Below the pieces are notes generated by a model, which did not search any database, had not been told where the DNA came from, and worked only from the letters and a program-made list of their open reading frames with translations. Shown here one piece after another: positions 34,943-42,265 of a DNA stretch of 64,000 nucleotides (its first letter is position 1; each line of letters begins with the position of its first letter). The stretch comes from Curtobacterium sp. 9128 (lineage in GTDB: Bacteria; Actinomycetota; Actinomycetes; Actinomycetales; Microbacteriaceae). The DNA lies in contig NZ_LT576451.1 of the NCBI RefSeq assembly GCF_900086645.1, positions 3,348,001-3,412,000 of the forward strand, in the 5' to 3' direction. A program made the position numbers and the translations under genes.

Positions 34943-36226
34943 TCAGGCCATCTGGGCGCTGCGGCGGCGGGCGAGCACGTAGCCGACGGCGACCGAACCC
35001 GACACGGCGAGCAACGAGGGGATGAGGATGTCGGTGCCCTGCTGGGTGAACTCGACGACGAGCACGAGCGCGGTGAAGGGCGCCCGCATGGTCGTCGCGA
35101 GGAACGCGGCCGCACCGATGAACGCGAACGACACCAGATTCGGACCGTCCGCCGGCCACATCAGCATCCACGCGCCACCGAGGAAGCCACCGAACGCGGC
35201 GCCGATCGCGATGGACGGGGTCAGCGTGCCGCCGACGGCACCGGCACCGATCGTCGCCGAGGTGGTGATCGTGCGGATGACGCCGAGGACGAGGAGGCCG
35301 ACGATCGGGGCCATCCCGAGCATCGTGGCGCTGTTCATCGAGGTGTTCATCGCGTCGAGCCCGAGCGCGCGGCCGTTGCCGAGGATCTCGGGGAACGGGA
35401 TGGCGATGAGACCGACCATGGCGAAGACGAGCGGCAGCATCACGAGGAGGTGCCAGCCCTTCGGAGCGAGGCCCTGCAGTCGGTTGGTGAGCTTGACGAA
35501 CCCGACACCGGCGAAGCCGAGCACCGGTCCGACGATCACGGCCCACACGAGCAGCGACGGCGTGAGGTGCGTCGTGGGCACGTGGTAGAGCACCTCGTCC
35601 GGGATGGCGAGCCGGGCGACGAAGGCCGCGATGGCACTCGTCGCGAACGCCGGCAGCGCGGTGGCGAAGGTCAGCTCGCCGAGCAGGACCTCCACCGCGA
35701 AGAGCGCACCGCCGAGCGGGACGTCGTAGACGGCGGCGAGACCGGCCGCGGCGCCGCAGGCGACGAGGATCTTGGTCTCCCGCTTCGTCAGGCCGGCCCT
35801 GGCGGTGATGAGCTGGGACAGCCACGCGCCGATCTCGCGCGGTGCGACCTCCTTGCCGATGGAGGCACCCAGTCCGACCGCGAGGATCTGGATGCCGGCG
35901 TTGCCGACCGTGGCGAGGGACGGCATCCGCTTGCCACCGACGGCGGCGGGGACGGACACGACGGGTCGACCCCAGCGGCGGATCGCCCACCAGGCGACGC
36001 CCGTCAGCACACCCGCGGCGACGAGCGCCAGGAAGCGGTTCAGGCCCGAGGGAGCGTCCGCGGCCTCGAGGTGGCCGCCGAACGGGTAGCCGAACGCGAC
36101 GAACTGGATGAGCTGCAGGGCGAGCCAGACCGCGATGCCGGCGATCCCGCCCGCAACGCCGACGAGCCCGGTGACGACGACGAGTTTCATCACCCACGCG
36201 GGTGTCGTGTGGGCGGTGTGCGACAT
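34943..36226 (-). CDS. CLC family chloride channel/transporter
   Basis: A 427-residue membrane protein of the CLC type with about ten to twelve helices. Selectivity-filter elements are recognisable: GLGASIGKEVAPREIGAWL near residue 120, where the Glu of GKE matches the gating glutamate position, AAGLAAVYDVPLGGALFAVE near 160, and AGAVGGTLTPSIAIGAAFGG near 325. A conserved Glu favours a Cl-/H+ antiporter, but this is uncertain. The ATG at 36226 is preferred; a GTG at 36247 is in frame. Role in pH or ion balance is a family-level statement. Confidence 0.9.
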   Translation of the reverse strand: MSHTAHTTPAWVMKLVVVTGLVGVAGGIAGIAVWLALQLIQFVAFGYPFGGHLEAADAPSGLNRFLALVAAGVLTGVAWWAIRRWGRPVVSVPAAVGGKRMPSLATVGNAGIQILAVGLGASIGKEVAPREIGAWLSQLITARAGLTKRETKILVACGAAAGLAAVYDVPLGGALFAVEVLLGELTFATALPAFATSAIAAFVARLAIPDEVLYHVPTTHLTPSLLVWAVIVGPVLGFAGVGFVKLTNRLQGLAPKGWHLLVMLPLVFAMVGLIAIPFPEILGNGRALGLDAMNTSMNSATMLGMAPIVGLLVLGVIRTITTSATIGAGAVGGTLTPSIAIGAAFGGFLGGAWMLMWPADGPNLVSFAFIGAAAFLATTMRAPFTALVLVVEFTQQGTDILIPSLLAVSGSVAVGYVLARRRSAQMA

Positions 36227-36281
36227 GTCGGAAACCCTATCGGCCACCCGGACCTGCCCTCGGCCACGCTACGGTGACCTG

Positions 36282-36692
36282 GTGTTCCCCCGCATCGGCG
36301 TCCCCGGCCACGGCGAGCTCCGCGGCCTCGAGCTCGGCGACCGTGGGCCGCTCCGCCAGCGGTTGACGTCGCTCGTCGCCGACGGCACCAAGACCGCCAC
36401 TGCCGGACGGCTCTCCGAGTACGACGACGAGGGCGAGGAGCTCGAACACGTCGGCGAGCGGTTGGTCCTGCTCGACGACGACGACCGTCCGGCGGGGACG
36501 GTCGTCGTCACGGCGGTCGAGATCGTGCCCTTCACCGAGGTGCCGTGGGCATTCGCGGACGCCGAGGGCGAGGGCTTCACGGACATCGACGACTGGCGGA
36601 CGCAGCACCGCAGGTTCTGGCTGCGGACCGAGGGCGTGGTCGTGCCCGACGACGAGCCGATCGTGCTGATCCGGCTCCGCTACGAGCCGTGA
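36282..36692 (+). CDS. ASCH domain protein
   Basis: A 136-residue ASCH-domain protein with a PUA-like RNA-binding fold. Seen: LRQRLTSLVADGTKTATAGRL near residue 27 (the conserved GxKxxT region), GERLVLLDDDDRPAGTVVVTAVEIVPFTEV in the core, and AFADAEGEGFTDIDDWRTQHRRFW, the family's terminal signature. Members are proposed to bind RNA or act as amidohydrolases on modified nucleosides; none can be assigned here. The GTG start gives the expected length. Divergent from the CLC gene and followed after 26 nt by a small membrane protein gene. Confidence 0.85.
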   Translation: MFPRIGVPGHGELRGLELGDRGPLRQRLTSLVADGTKTATAGRLSEYDDEGEELEHVGERLVLLDDDDRPAGTVVVTAVEIVPFTEVPWAFADAEGEGFTDIDDWRTQHRRFWLRTEGVVVPDDEPIVLIRLRYEP

Positions 36693-36718
36693 CCCGTTCG
36701 CACGGCACGACCGGCGCA

Positions 36719-36967
36719 ATGTCGAGTACCACGGAGACGAGCAGCGGTGTCGTGACGACGATGCGGGTCGTATCGGTCAGCGGAGTGATCGCCCTGTTCG
36801 CAGCTTCGCTGGCCATCGGATGGATGGCCGATGGCCTGCCGACGAGCTCGCTGCGCGCCGAGCGCCTGCACGCGCTCTCCGTCTCCGGAAAGACGCTGAC
36901 GCTCGTGGTCGGCATCGGCGTGGGCTTCTTCTGGCTGTTCTGGGACCGATCCCGGAAGCGTCACTGA
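36719..36967 (+). CDS. small two-span membrane protein, unknown function
   Basis: An 82-residue protein with two predicted helices (about residues 18-36, VVSVSGVIALFAASLAIGW, and 58-75, TLTLVVGIGVGFFWLFW) and a basic tail DRSRKRH. No family recognised. It follows the ASCH gene on the same strand and is convergent with the zinc-finger gene, whose stop is three nt away. The ATG is chosen by position; the ribosome site is weak, so the gene is only moderately supported. Confidence 0.55.
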   Translation: MSSTTETSSGVVTTMRVVSVSGVIALFAASLAIGWMADGLPTSSLRAERLHALSVSGKTLTLVVGIGVGFFWLFWDRSRKRH

Positions 36968-36970
36968 CGC

Positions 36971-37360
36971 TCAGTCGAAGAGCTCGCTGAGCCAGTTCCC
37001 GCGGCGCTTCTTGCCGTACTGCTGCTGCCCGTACCCGGGCTGCCCGTACTGGCCGTAGCCACCTCGGCGGCCCTTGTCCCACGACCCGGGCGACCCGGGC
37101 GAACCCGGCGACGCGTACCCGTTCCGCGGCACCGCCATCCCGGGCGCGTACCCGGGCACGGAACCGTACGCGGGGGCAGCGGGCACACCGGGGACCGCCT
37201 GCGGACCAGGAGCGGCCGACGAACCAGGCGCGGCCCGGTCGATGATCTTGTCGAGCTCGCCGCGGTCGAGCCAGACGCCGCGGCACTCCGGGCAGTAGTC
37301 GATCTCGATGCCGGATCGCTCCGACATCACGAGGGTGGCCTGGTCGTTGGGGCACTGCAT
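36971..37360 (-). CDS. zf-TFIIB type zinc-ribbon protein with Pro/Gly/Tyr-rich tail
   Basis: A 129-residue protein. The N-terminal zinc ribbon has CPNDQATLVMSERSGIEIDY followed by CPECRGVWLDRGELDKII, i.e. Cys3 with the later CPEC pair, the usual zf-TFIIB pattern of bacteria. Residues about 45-115 are low-complexity (PGSSAAPGPQAVPGVPAAP, YGQYGQPGYGQQQYG), probably disordered, and the C-terminus RGNWLSELFD is the conserved end of this small family. Function unknown; nucleic-acid or protein binding is guessed. AGGAGG precedes the start. Confidence 0.82.
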   Translation of the reverse strand: MQCPNDQATLVMSERSGIEIDYCPECRGVWLDRGELDKIIDRAAPGSSAAPGPQAVPGVPAAPAYGSVPGYAPGMAVPRNGYASPGSPGSPGSWDKGRRGGYGQYGQPGYGQQQYGKKRRGNWLSELFD

Positions 37361-37511
37361 GAGGAGGTCCTTCCGATCGGCGCACGATGCGCACTGCGTC
37401 CGATCCTGTCGGCCCCGTGTGTGCCATCAGTGCCAAGCCCCTGGAGGACCCCTGTGGATCACCGGAGTGTCCGCCGTCCGACACCCGTCGCCCGCACCCT
37501 AGGCTGACGAC

Positions 37512-38677
37512 GTGACCGAGACCCGAGGCACAGCGGAGCACGGCTGGGAGCCGCTCGTCGGCAGCGCGCAGTCCGTCGTCCTCGAGGTGCTCCGGGCAGG
37601 CCCCGCCCGCGCACCGAGCTCGCCGAACGCCTCGGCCTGTCCGGCCCGAGCCTGTCGCGCATCACGAGGCCGCTGCTCGAGGCCGGGATCCTCGTCGAAC
37701 GTGACGGGGTGCAGCAGACCACGACCGGTCGCCCGTCGATCCCGCTCGACATCGACGCGGACGCACACCACTTCATCGGCGTGAAGCTCACCGGGGACAG
37801 CCTGTTCGCCGTCTCCACCGACCACCGCGGCCGGGTGCTGACCGAGCGCGAGGAGACCCTGACGGACACGGACGTGCCCGCCGTGGTCGCCCGGATCGCG
37901 GAGGTCGTCGCCGCGATCACGGCCGAGGACGACCGCGTCCGCGGTGTCTGTGTCGCGCTCGGCGGCGCGACGGTCGACCGGCGCGAAGTCCGTCGCGCGC
38001 CGTTCCTCGGTTGGGAGGACGTCCCGCTCGCCTCGCTGCTCGGCGCGGCGACCGGGCTTCCGTGCTCGGTCGAGAACGACGTGCGGGCACTCACACACGC
38101 CGAGCACTGGTTCGGCGAGGGCCGCGACCACCGCTCCTTCGCGCTCCTGACGATCGGCGCCGGCATCGGGCTCGGCCTGGTCGTCGCCGGCACGGTGCTC
38201 TCCGGCGCGCACTCGACCGCCGGCAGCATCGGCCACCAGCGGCTCGGCGGTGCGGTGAGCACGTCCGACCTCCGGTGCGAGTTCGGCCACCGCGGGTGCG
38301 CCCGCGCCGTGCTCAGCGCGCGGGCGATCTCCCTCGCGGGCACCGAGGCGCTCGGCCGTCCGATGTCCGCGGCCGAGCTCCTCGACGCGGCTCGGGGCGG
38401 CGACCACGCTGCGCGCGCCGTCGTCGACACGGCTGCCGAGGCCCTCGGGCTGCTCGTCGCGGACGTCGTGAACGTCGTCGATCCCGAAGTCGTCCTGCTC
38501 TCCGGCGAACTCGTCGGGGTCGCCGAGGTCGGCCGGGCAGCGCTCGACCGCTCGGTCGAGGCCGCTCGGCACTGGTCCACGCCGACCCCGACGGTGATCG
38601 CGCAGCCGTTCCGGTTCAACGAGTGGGCCCGCGGCGCAGCCGCGGTGGCCATCCAGATGCACGCCCTGGGCGCCTGA
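37512..38677 (+). pseudogene. ROK family transcriptional regulator with apparent frameshift
   Basis: The N-terminus (GTG 37512, MTETRGTAEHGWEPL) opens a winged-helix start, but after LRAGP the frame is lost. The helix-turn-helix continues one frame over, from TELAERLGLSGPSLSRITRP (37613 on) through LLEAGILVERDGVQQTTTGR into a complete ROK sugar-kinase-like domain (GVKLTGDSLFAV, ALGGATVDRREV, IGAGIGLGLVVAG, SIGHQRLGG, CEFGHRGCARAV). One nucleotide is missing within the G/C run at about 37599-37612. A start at GTG 37709 would give a ROK domain without DNA-binding. In place it would regulate the convergent alpha-galactoside genes. Sequencing error, recent mutation or a true loss cannot be separated here. 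Confidence 0.8.
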
Positions 38678-38702
38678 CCCGGAGGGCAGGAGCGGGGCGC
38701 GC

Positions 38703-38744
38703 GGACGGAAGGCCCGGTGCCAGCTGGCACCGAGCCTCCCGTCC
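38703..38744. terminator. palindrome family B hairpin 4 (ROK/ABC)
   Basis: Twenty-one-bp arms with two mismatches, base GGACGGAAGGC, apical stem GGTGCCAG/CTGGCACC. It separates the convergent ROK gene and the sugar ABC operon. The apical part is identical to the copy after glpD. Confidence 0.75.
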
Positions 38745-38766
38745 GGTACGGAACGCGACCAACGCG

Positions 38767-40146
38767 TCAGGTGAGCTGCAGGAGCGTGTTCACCTGGTCG
38801 TTCACCGCGGTCAGCGTGCTGACCGGCTTGCCGTTCGCGTAGATGTCGTCGAACGCCGGCTGCACGAGCGCCTGCACGTCCGCCGGGTTCTGGGTGACGG
38901 GGAACAGGAAGGTGGTCTTGTCCTCCACCTGCCGGGTGAACGCCGACACGTCGAGCCCGCGCTTCTCGAACGCGGCGACGGCGGCGTCGGTGCCCTCCGG
39001 GCGTGCCGGGAACACGATGCCGGCACGACCGACGATCTGCTGCGCCGTGGAACCACCGAGGAACGCGACCCACTTCGCCGCCGCCTCCGGGTTCTTCGCC
39101 TGCTTCGTGATCGAGTCGCCGAGCCCGTTGAACATCGACGCGCGGTGCCCGACCGGTCCGACCGGCGTCGGCGCGATGCCGATGTCGAGCCCCGGCAGGT
39201 TGGCGTAGGTGCCGATCATCCACGAGCCGTTGAACGACAGCGCGACCTTCTTCGCGCCGAGCTGCACGTCCGGACCGGTCGTCGTCGAGAAGACGCCGTA
39301 CTTCGGCATGTAGCCCTTCTCGGCGAGGCCGTAGTACCAGGACATCGTCTTCTGGAAGCCGGCGTCGTCGTACCGGAACCGGTTCCCCCACGGGTTCTTG
39401 TTCGTGTAGAACCAGTCGGTCGACCCGGTGAACGGCGACCACTGCGTCTGCCCGAACCCGTCGCCGCCGCTGCCGTTCGCGCTGATGCCGTAGACCGCGA
39501 CGTCGTTCTTGTCGAAGCCGGACTCGTCGCCGCGCCTGCCCTTCCCGTCGACGGTCAGGTGGGCGACCATCTTCTCGAAGGAGCCGCCGTCGTCGGGGTT
39601 CCACTCGAGCGACGCCAGCTGCTCGGGGGTGACCCCGGCCTTCGCCATCGCCTTCTTGTCGTAGAACATCGCGATGGTGTCCCAGTCCTTCGGGGAGCCG
39701 TACCGGTGGCCATCCTGCCCCTTCCAGAGCTGGGCGAGGCCGGACTGGTAGTCGGCGTCCTCGATGGAGGCGGTGGCCTCGAGTTCGTCGAGCTCGTAGA
39801 GCACGTCGAGGTCGGAGTACTGCGGGAACTTCGTCAGGTGGTCGGTGAACACGTCCGGCGCGGTGCCTGCGATGAACCCGGCGGTGAGCTTCGTCCAGTA
39901 GTCGTTCCAGCCGAGCTGGGTGATCTTGATCGTGATGCCGGGGTTCTGCTGTTCGAAGGCCTTCGCGACGGCCTGGTAAGCGGGCAGCTGGTTCGAGTCC
40001 CAGAGCCAGTAGGACACGGTGCCGGTGGCGCCGCCGGTCGCTCCGCCCGACGAGCGGCCGGGCGACGAGCACGCGGCGAGCGCACCGAGGGCGAGGGCTG
40101 ATGCTCCGCCGGCGAAGAGCGCGCGGCGGGTGATGGGGTTCGTCAT
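38767..40146 (-). CDS. extracellular sugar-binding lipoprotein of ABC transporter
   Basis: A 459-residue family 1 solute-binding protein. The N-terminus TNPITRRALFAGGASALALG followed by ALAACSSPG has a twin arginine and a lipobox (LAAC, Cys near 26), so it is exported and lipid-anchored outside the membrane. The mature part has the usual bilobal pattern (VSYWLWDSNQLPAYQAVAKAF, ITIKITQLGWNDYWTKL, TAPDVFTDHLTKFPQYSDL). It delivers a sugar to the two permeases upstream in the operon; given the alpha-galactosidase, melibiose or raffinose-type sugars are likely. No ATPase gene is adjacent, so a shared MsiK-type ATPase is presumed. Confidence 0.92.
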   Translation of the reverse strand: MTNPITRRALFAGGASALALGALAACSSPGRSSGGATGGATGTVSYWLWDSNQLPAYQAVAKAFEQQNPGITIKITQLGWNDYWTKLTAGFIAGTAPDVFTDHLTKFPQYSDLDVLYELDELEATASIEDADYQSGLAQLWKGQDGHRYGSPKDWDTIAMFYDKKAMAKAGVTPEQLASLEWNPDDGGSFEKMVAHLTVDGKGRRGDESGFDKNDVAVYGISANGSGGDGFGQTQWSPFTGSTDWFYTNKNPWGNRFRYDDAGFQKTMSWYYGLAEKGYMPKYGVFSTTTGPDVQLGAKKVALSFNGSWMIGTYANLPGLDIGIAPTPVGPVGHRASMFNGLGDSITKQAKNPEAAAKWVAFLGGSTAQQIVGRAGIVFPARPEGTDAAVAAFEKRGLDVSAFTRQVEDKTTFLFPVTQNPADVQALVQPAFDDIYANGKPVSTLTAVNDQVNTLLQLT

Positions 40147-40155
40147 GAGCTGGAC

Positions 40156-41109
40156 CTACTTGATGCCGGAGAAGCCGATGGAGTTGACGATGCGCTTGGC
40201 GAAGAGGCCGAACAGCACGATCATCGGGAGCGCTGCGACGAGGGTCGCGGCCATGAGTCCTGCCCAGTCGGTGCCGGACTGCGGCGACTGGGACTTGAAG
40301 ACGCCGAGCGCCACCGTGAGCACCCGCGAGCTGTCGGTGTACGACACCATGAGCGGCCAGAAGTAGTCGTTCCACGCGGTGATGTACGTCAGGACGGCGA
40401 GCGTCGCGATCGGTGCGGCGGCCATCGGCAGGATGAGCCGGAAGAACACCCGGACCTTGCCGGCGCCGTCGATGAGGGCTGCCTCTTCGACCTCGCGGGA
40501 GATGCCGAGGAAGAACTGGCGCAGGAAGAACACCGCGAACGGGGTCATCAGCATCGACGGCAGCGAGATCCCGAGCAGGGTGTCGACGAGGCCGAGCGAC
40601 TTGATCAGGGCGAAGTTCGGCAGCAGCGTGAAGATCGTCGGGACCATGAGCCCGGCGAGGAACACCGCGAACACCTTGTCGCGCCCGGGCCACCGCAGCC
40701 GGGCGAAGGCGTAGGCGGCGCCGGCGGAGAAGAACACCTGGCCGACGGTGATCATCGTCGCGGTGATCACCGAGTTGAGCAGGTACTGCCAGAAGTTGAT
40801 CGCCGCGCCGGAGCCGCCCTGTGCGAGCGCCTCCTTCGTGGACTGCAGGCCGAACACCCGCTCGAACCCGCCGAGGCTGAACCCGGTCGGCAGCAGCGAG
40901 GTGGGGTCGGCGGAGATCGCGCCGTTCGACGACAGCGCCGTCCGGAGGATCCAGTAGAAGGGGAACAGGGTCACGACGATCACGGCGATCATCGCGATCC
41001 AGGCGAACACGCGGCCGACGGACGGCTTCGGTCGCTGGGGCTTCGCGCCACGCGTGGTGACGGCGCGGGTGGTCGTGGGCTCGACCACCGGGGGCAGGGT
41101 GCTGGTCAT
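40156..41109 (-). CDS. sugar ABC transporter permease, MalG type
   Basis: A 317-residue permease with six transmembrane helices and the cytoplasmic EAA loop EEAALIDGAGKVRVFFRLILPM near residue 225, which contacts the ATPase. The N-terminal 30 residues are a Pro/Thr-rich cytosolic tail. It lies nine nt before the binding-protein gene and 23 nt after the MalF-type gene, so the three form one operon. The start follows CAGGAG. Works with its partner to import an oligosaccharide, presumably an alpha-galactoside. Confidence 0.93.
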   Translation of the reverse strand: MTSTLPPVVEPTTTRAVTTRGAKPQRPKPSVGRVFAWIAMIAVIVVTLFPFYWILRTALSSNGAISADPTSLLPTGFSLGGFERVFGLQSTKEALAQGGSGAAINFWQYLLNSVITATMITVGQVFFSAGAAYAFARLRWPGRDKVFAVFLAGLMVPTIFTLLPNFALIKSLGLVDTLLGISLPSMLMTPFAVFFLRQFFLGISREVEEAALIDGAGKVRVFFRLILPMAAAPIATLAVLTYITAWNDYFWPLMVSYTDSSRVLTVALGVFKSQSPQSGTDWAGLMAATLVAALPMIVLFGLFAKRIVNSIGFSGIK

Positions 41110-41132
41110 CGTCGACGCTCTCCTGATCCGGG

Positions 41133-42104
41133 TCAGTCCAGGTCGCTCTCGCCGGAGCGCGAGAGTCGGTACTGGATGAAGGTGATGATGCTGAGGACGA
41201 CGAGGAGGGCCACCGAGACGGCGGACGCGTACCCGAACTGGAACCGGCCGAACGCCAGGTTGTAGATGTAGTTCTGCACGACGTTCGTGGCGTTCGCCGG
41301 GCCGCCCTGGGTCGTCACCGCGACGGTGTCGAACACCTGGAACGACCCGATGATGGTGATGATGAGCACGAGCGACAGGATCGGCCGGAGGAGCGGCACG
41401 GTGATGCGCCAGAACATCTTCCACTCGCTCGCCCCGTCGATGCGGCCGGCCTCGTAGACCTGCTCCGGCAGCGCTTGGAGGCCCGCGAAGATCAGGAGCG
41501 CCGTGTAGCCGACGTTCCGCCAGACGTTGATGAACGCGATCGTCGGGATGCCCCAGAAGTCGCTCTGCAGGAACGGGATGCGGCCGACGCCGAGTGCGGA
41601 CAGGACCTCGTTGCCGATGCCGAGCTGCGTGTCGAGGATCCAGAGCCAGATGAGCGCCGCGACGACGTTCGACACCAGGTAGGGCGCGAGCACGATCCCG
41701 CGGACGAACGTGGACTTGGTCAGGCGGTGCATCATCACGGCGATGAAGAGCGCCAGGACCGTCTGGAACCCGATGTTCAGCAGCACGTACTCGACCGTGA
41801 CGGCCATCGAGTGCCAGAAGATCGAGTCCTGCACGAGCCGCTCGTAGTTCTGCAGGCCGGTGAACACCGGCGGGGTGAGCAGGTTGTACGAGGTGAAGCT
41901 CAGGTAGATCCCGCGGATGGTCGGCCAGAGCAAGAACACGGCGAACCCGATCGCCGCGGGGGCGATGAAGACGAGGGCGAGCCAGAGGTCGTTCCTGGGG
42001 CGACGTCGGCGCGGTGCTGCGGTCCTGGATCCGGCCGCCTCCGCGGCTCGGGCGGGCCGGCCCCGCCGGACGGCTGGCGCCGTCAGGGGTGTTTCGGTGG
42101 CCAT
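41133..42104 (-). CDS. sugar ABC transporter permease, MalF type
   Basis: A 323-residue permease with six transmembrane helices after a basic cytosolic N-terminus (RRGRPARAAEAAGSRTAAPR). The EAA loop reads YEAGRIDGASEWKMFWRITV near residue 220. It is the first gene of the transporter operon and has a good promoter 60-85 nt upstream. AAGGAG before the ATG supports the start; the reading frame is open further upstream but that part holds the promoter. Partner of the MalG-type protein. Confidence 0.93.
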   Translation of the reverse strand: MATETPLTAPAVRRGRPARAAEAAGSRTAAPRRRRPRNDLWLALVFIAPAAIGFAVFLLWPTIRGIYLSFTSYNLLTPPVFTGLQNYERLVQDSIFWHSMAVTVEYVLLNIGFQTVLALFIAVMMHRLTKSTFVRGIVLAPYLVSNVVAALIWLWILDTQLGIGNEVLSALGVGRIPFLQSDFWGIPTIAFINVWRNVGYTALLIFAGLQALPEQVYEAGRIDGASEWKMFWRITVPLLRPILSLVLIITIIGSFQVFDTVAVTTQGGPANATNVVQNYIYNLAFGRFQFGYASAVSVALLVVLSIITFIQYRLSRSGESDLD

Positions 42105-42158
42105 CGTGACTCCTTCGTCAACGCGGTTCCGTCCGGGTGGCAGTCCCGGATCGGATTT

Positions 42159-42188
42159 AGTGTCGCTGCAAAAGAAAGCGGTTGTCAA
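42159..42188 (-). promoter_or_regulatory. promoter of the alpha-galactoside ABC operon
   Basis: On the minus strand TTGACA (complement of 42183-42188) and GACACT (complement of 42159-42164) are 18 nt apart, a good -35 with a moderate -10. A CAAAAG motif in the spacer (plus strand 42169-42174) recurs upstream of the alpha-galactosidase and may be part of a shared operator. Confidence 0.6.
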
Positions 42189-42204
42189 GGGCCTTGTGCA
42201 CACA

Positions 42205-42254
42205 TGACGGACGGGAGGCTCGTGGTGACGTCACCACGAGCCTCCCGTCCGTCA
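42205..42254. terminator. palindrome family B hairpin 5 (after alpha-galactosidase)
   Basis: A perfect 50-nt palindrome with two 25-bp arms and no loop base, base TGACGGACGGGAGGC, apical stem CTCGTGGTGAC. It separates the alpha-galactosidase stop (12 nt away) from the ABC-operon promoter, both on the minus strand. The longest and most regular family member. Confidence 0.8.
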
Positions 42255-42265
42255 GGAACGCGCGA

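Noticed and set aside
37599-37709. Programmed ribosomal frameshift in the ROK gene
   Set aside because: No slippery heptamer or downstream stimulatory structure was recognised, and ROK regulators are not known to use recoding. A lost base or sequencing error is simpler.
37499-40693. A 1064-codon minus-strand frame spanning the ROK gene and the binding-protein gene
   Set aside because: It crosses two real genes in wrong frames and shows no family motif; it begins inside the MalG-type permease gene.
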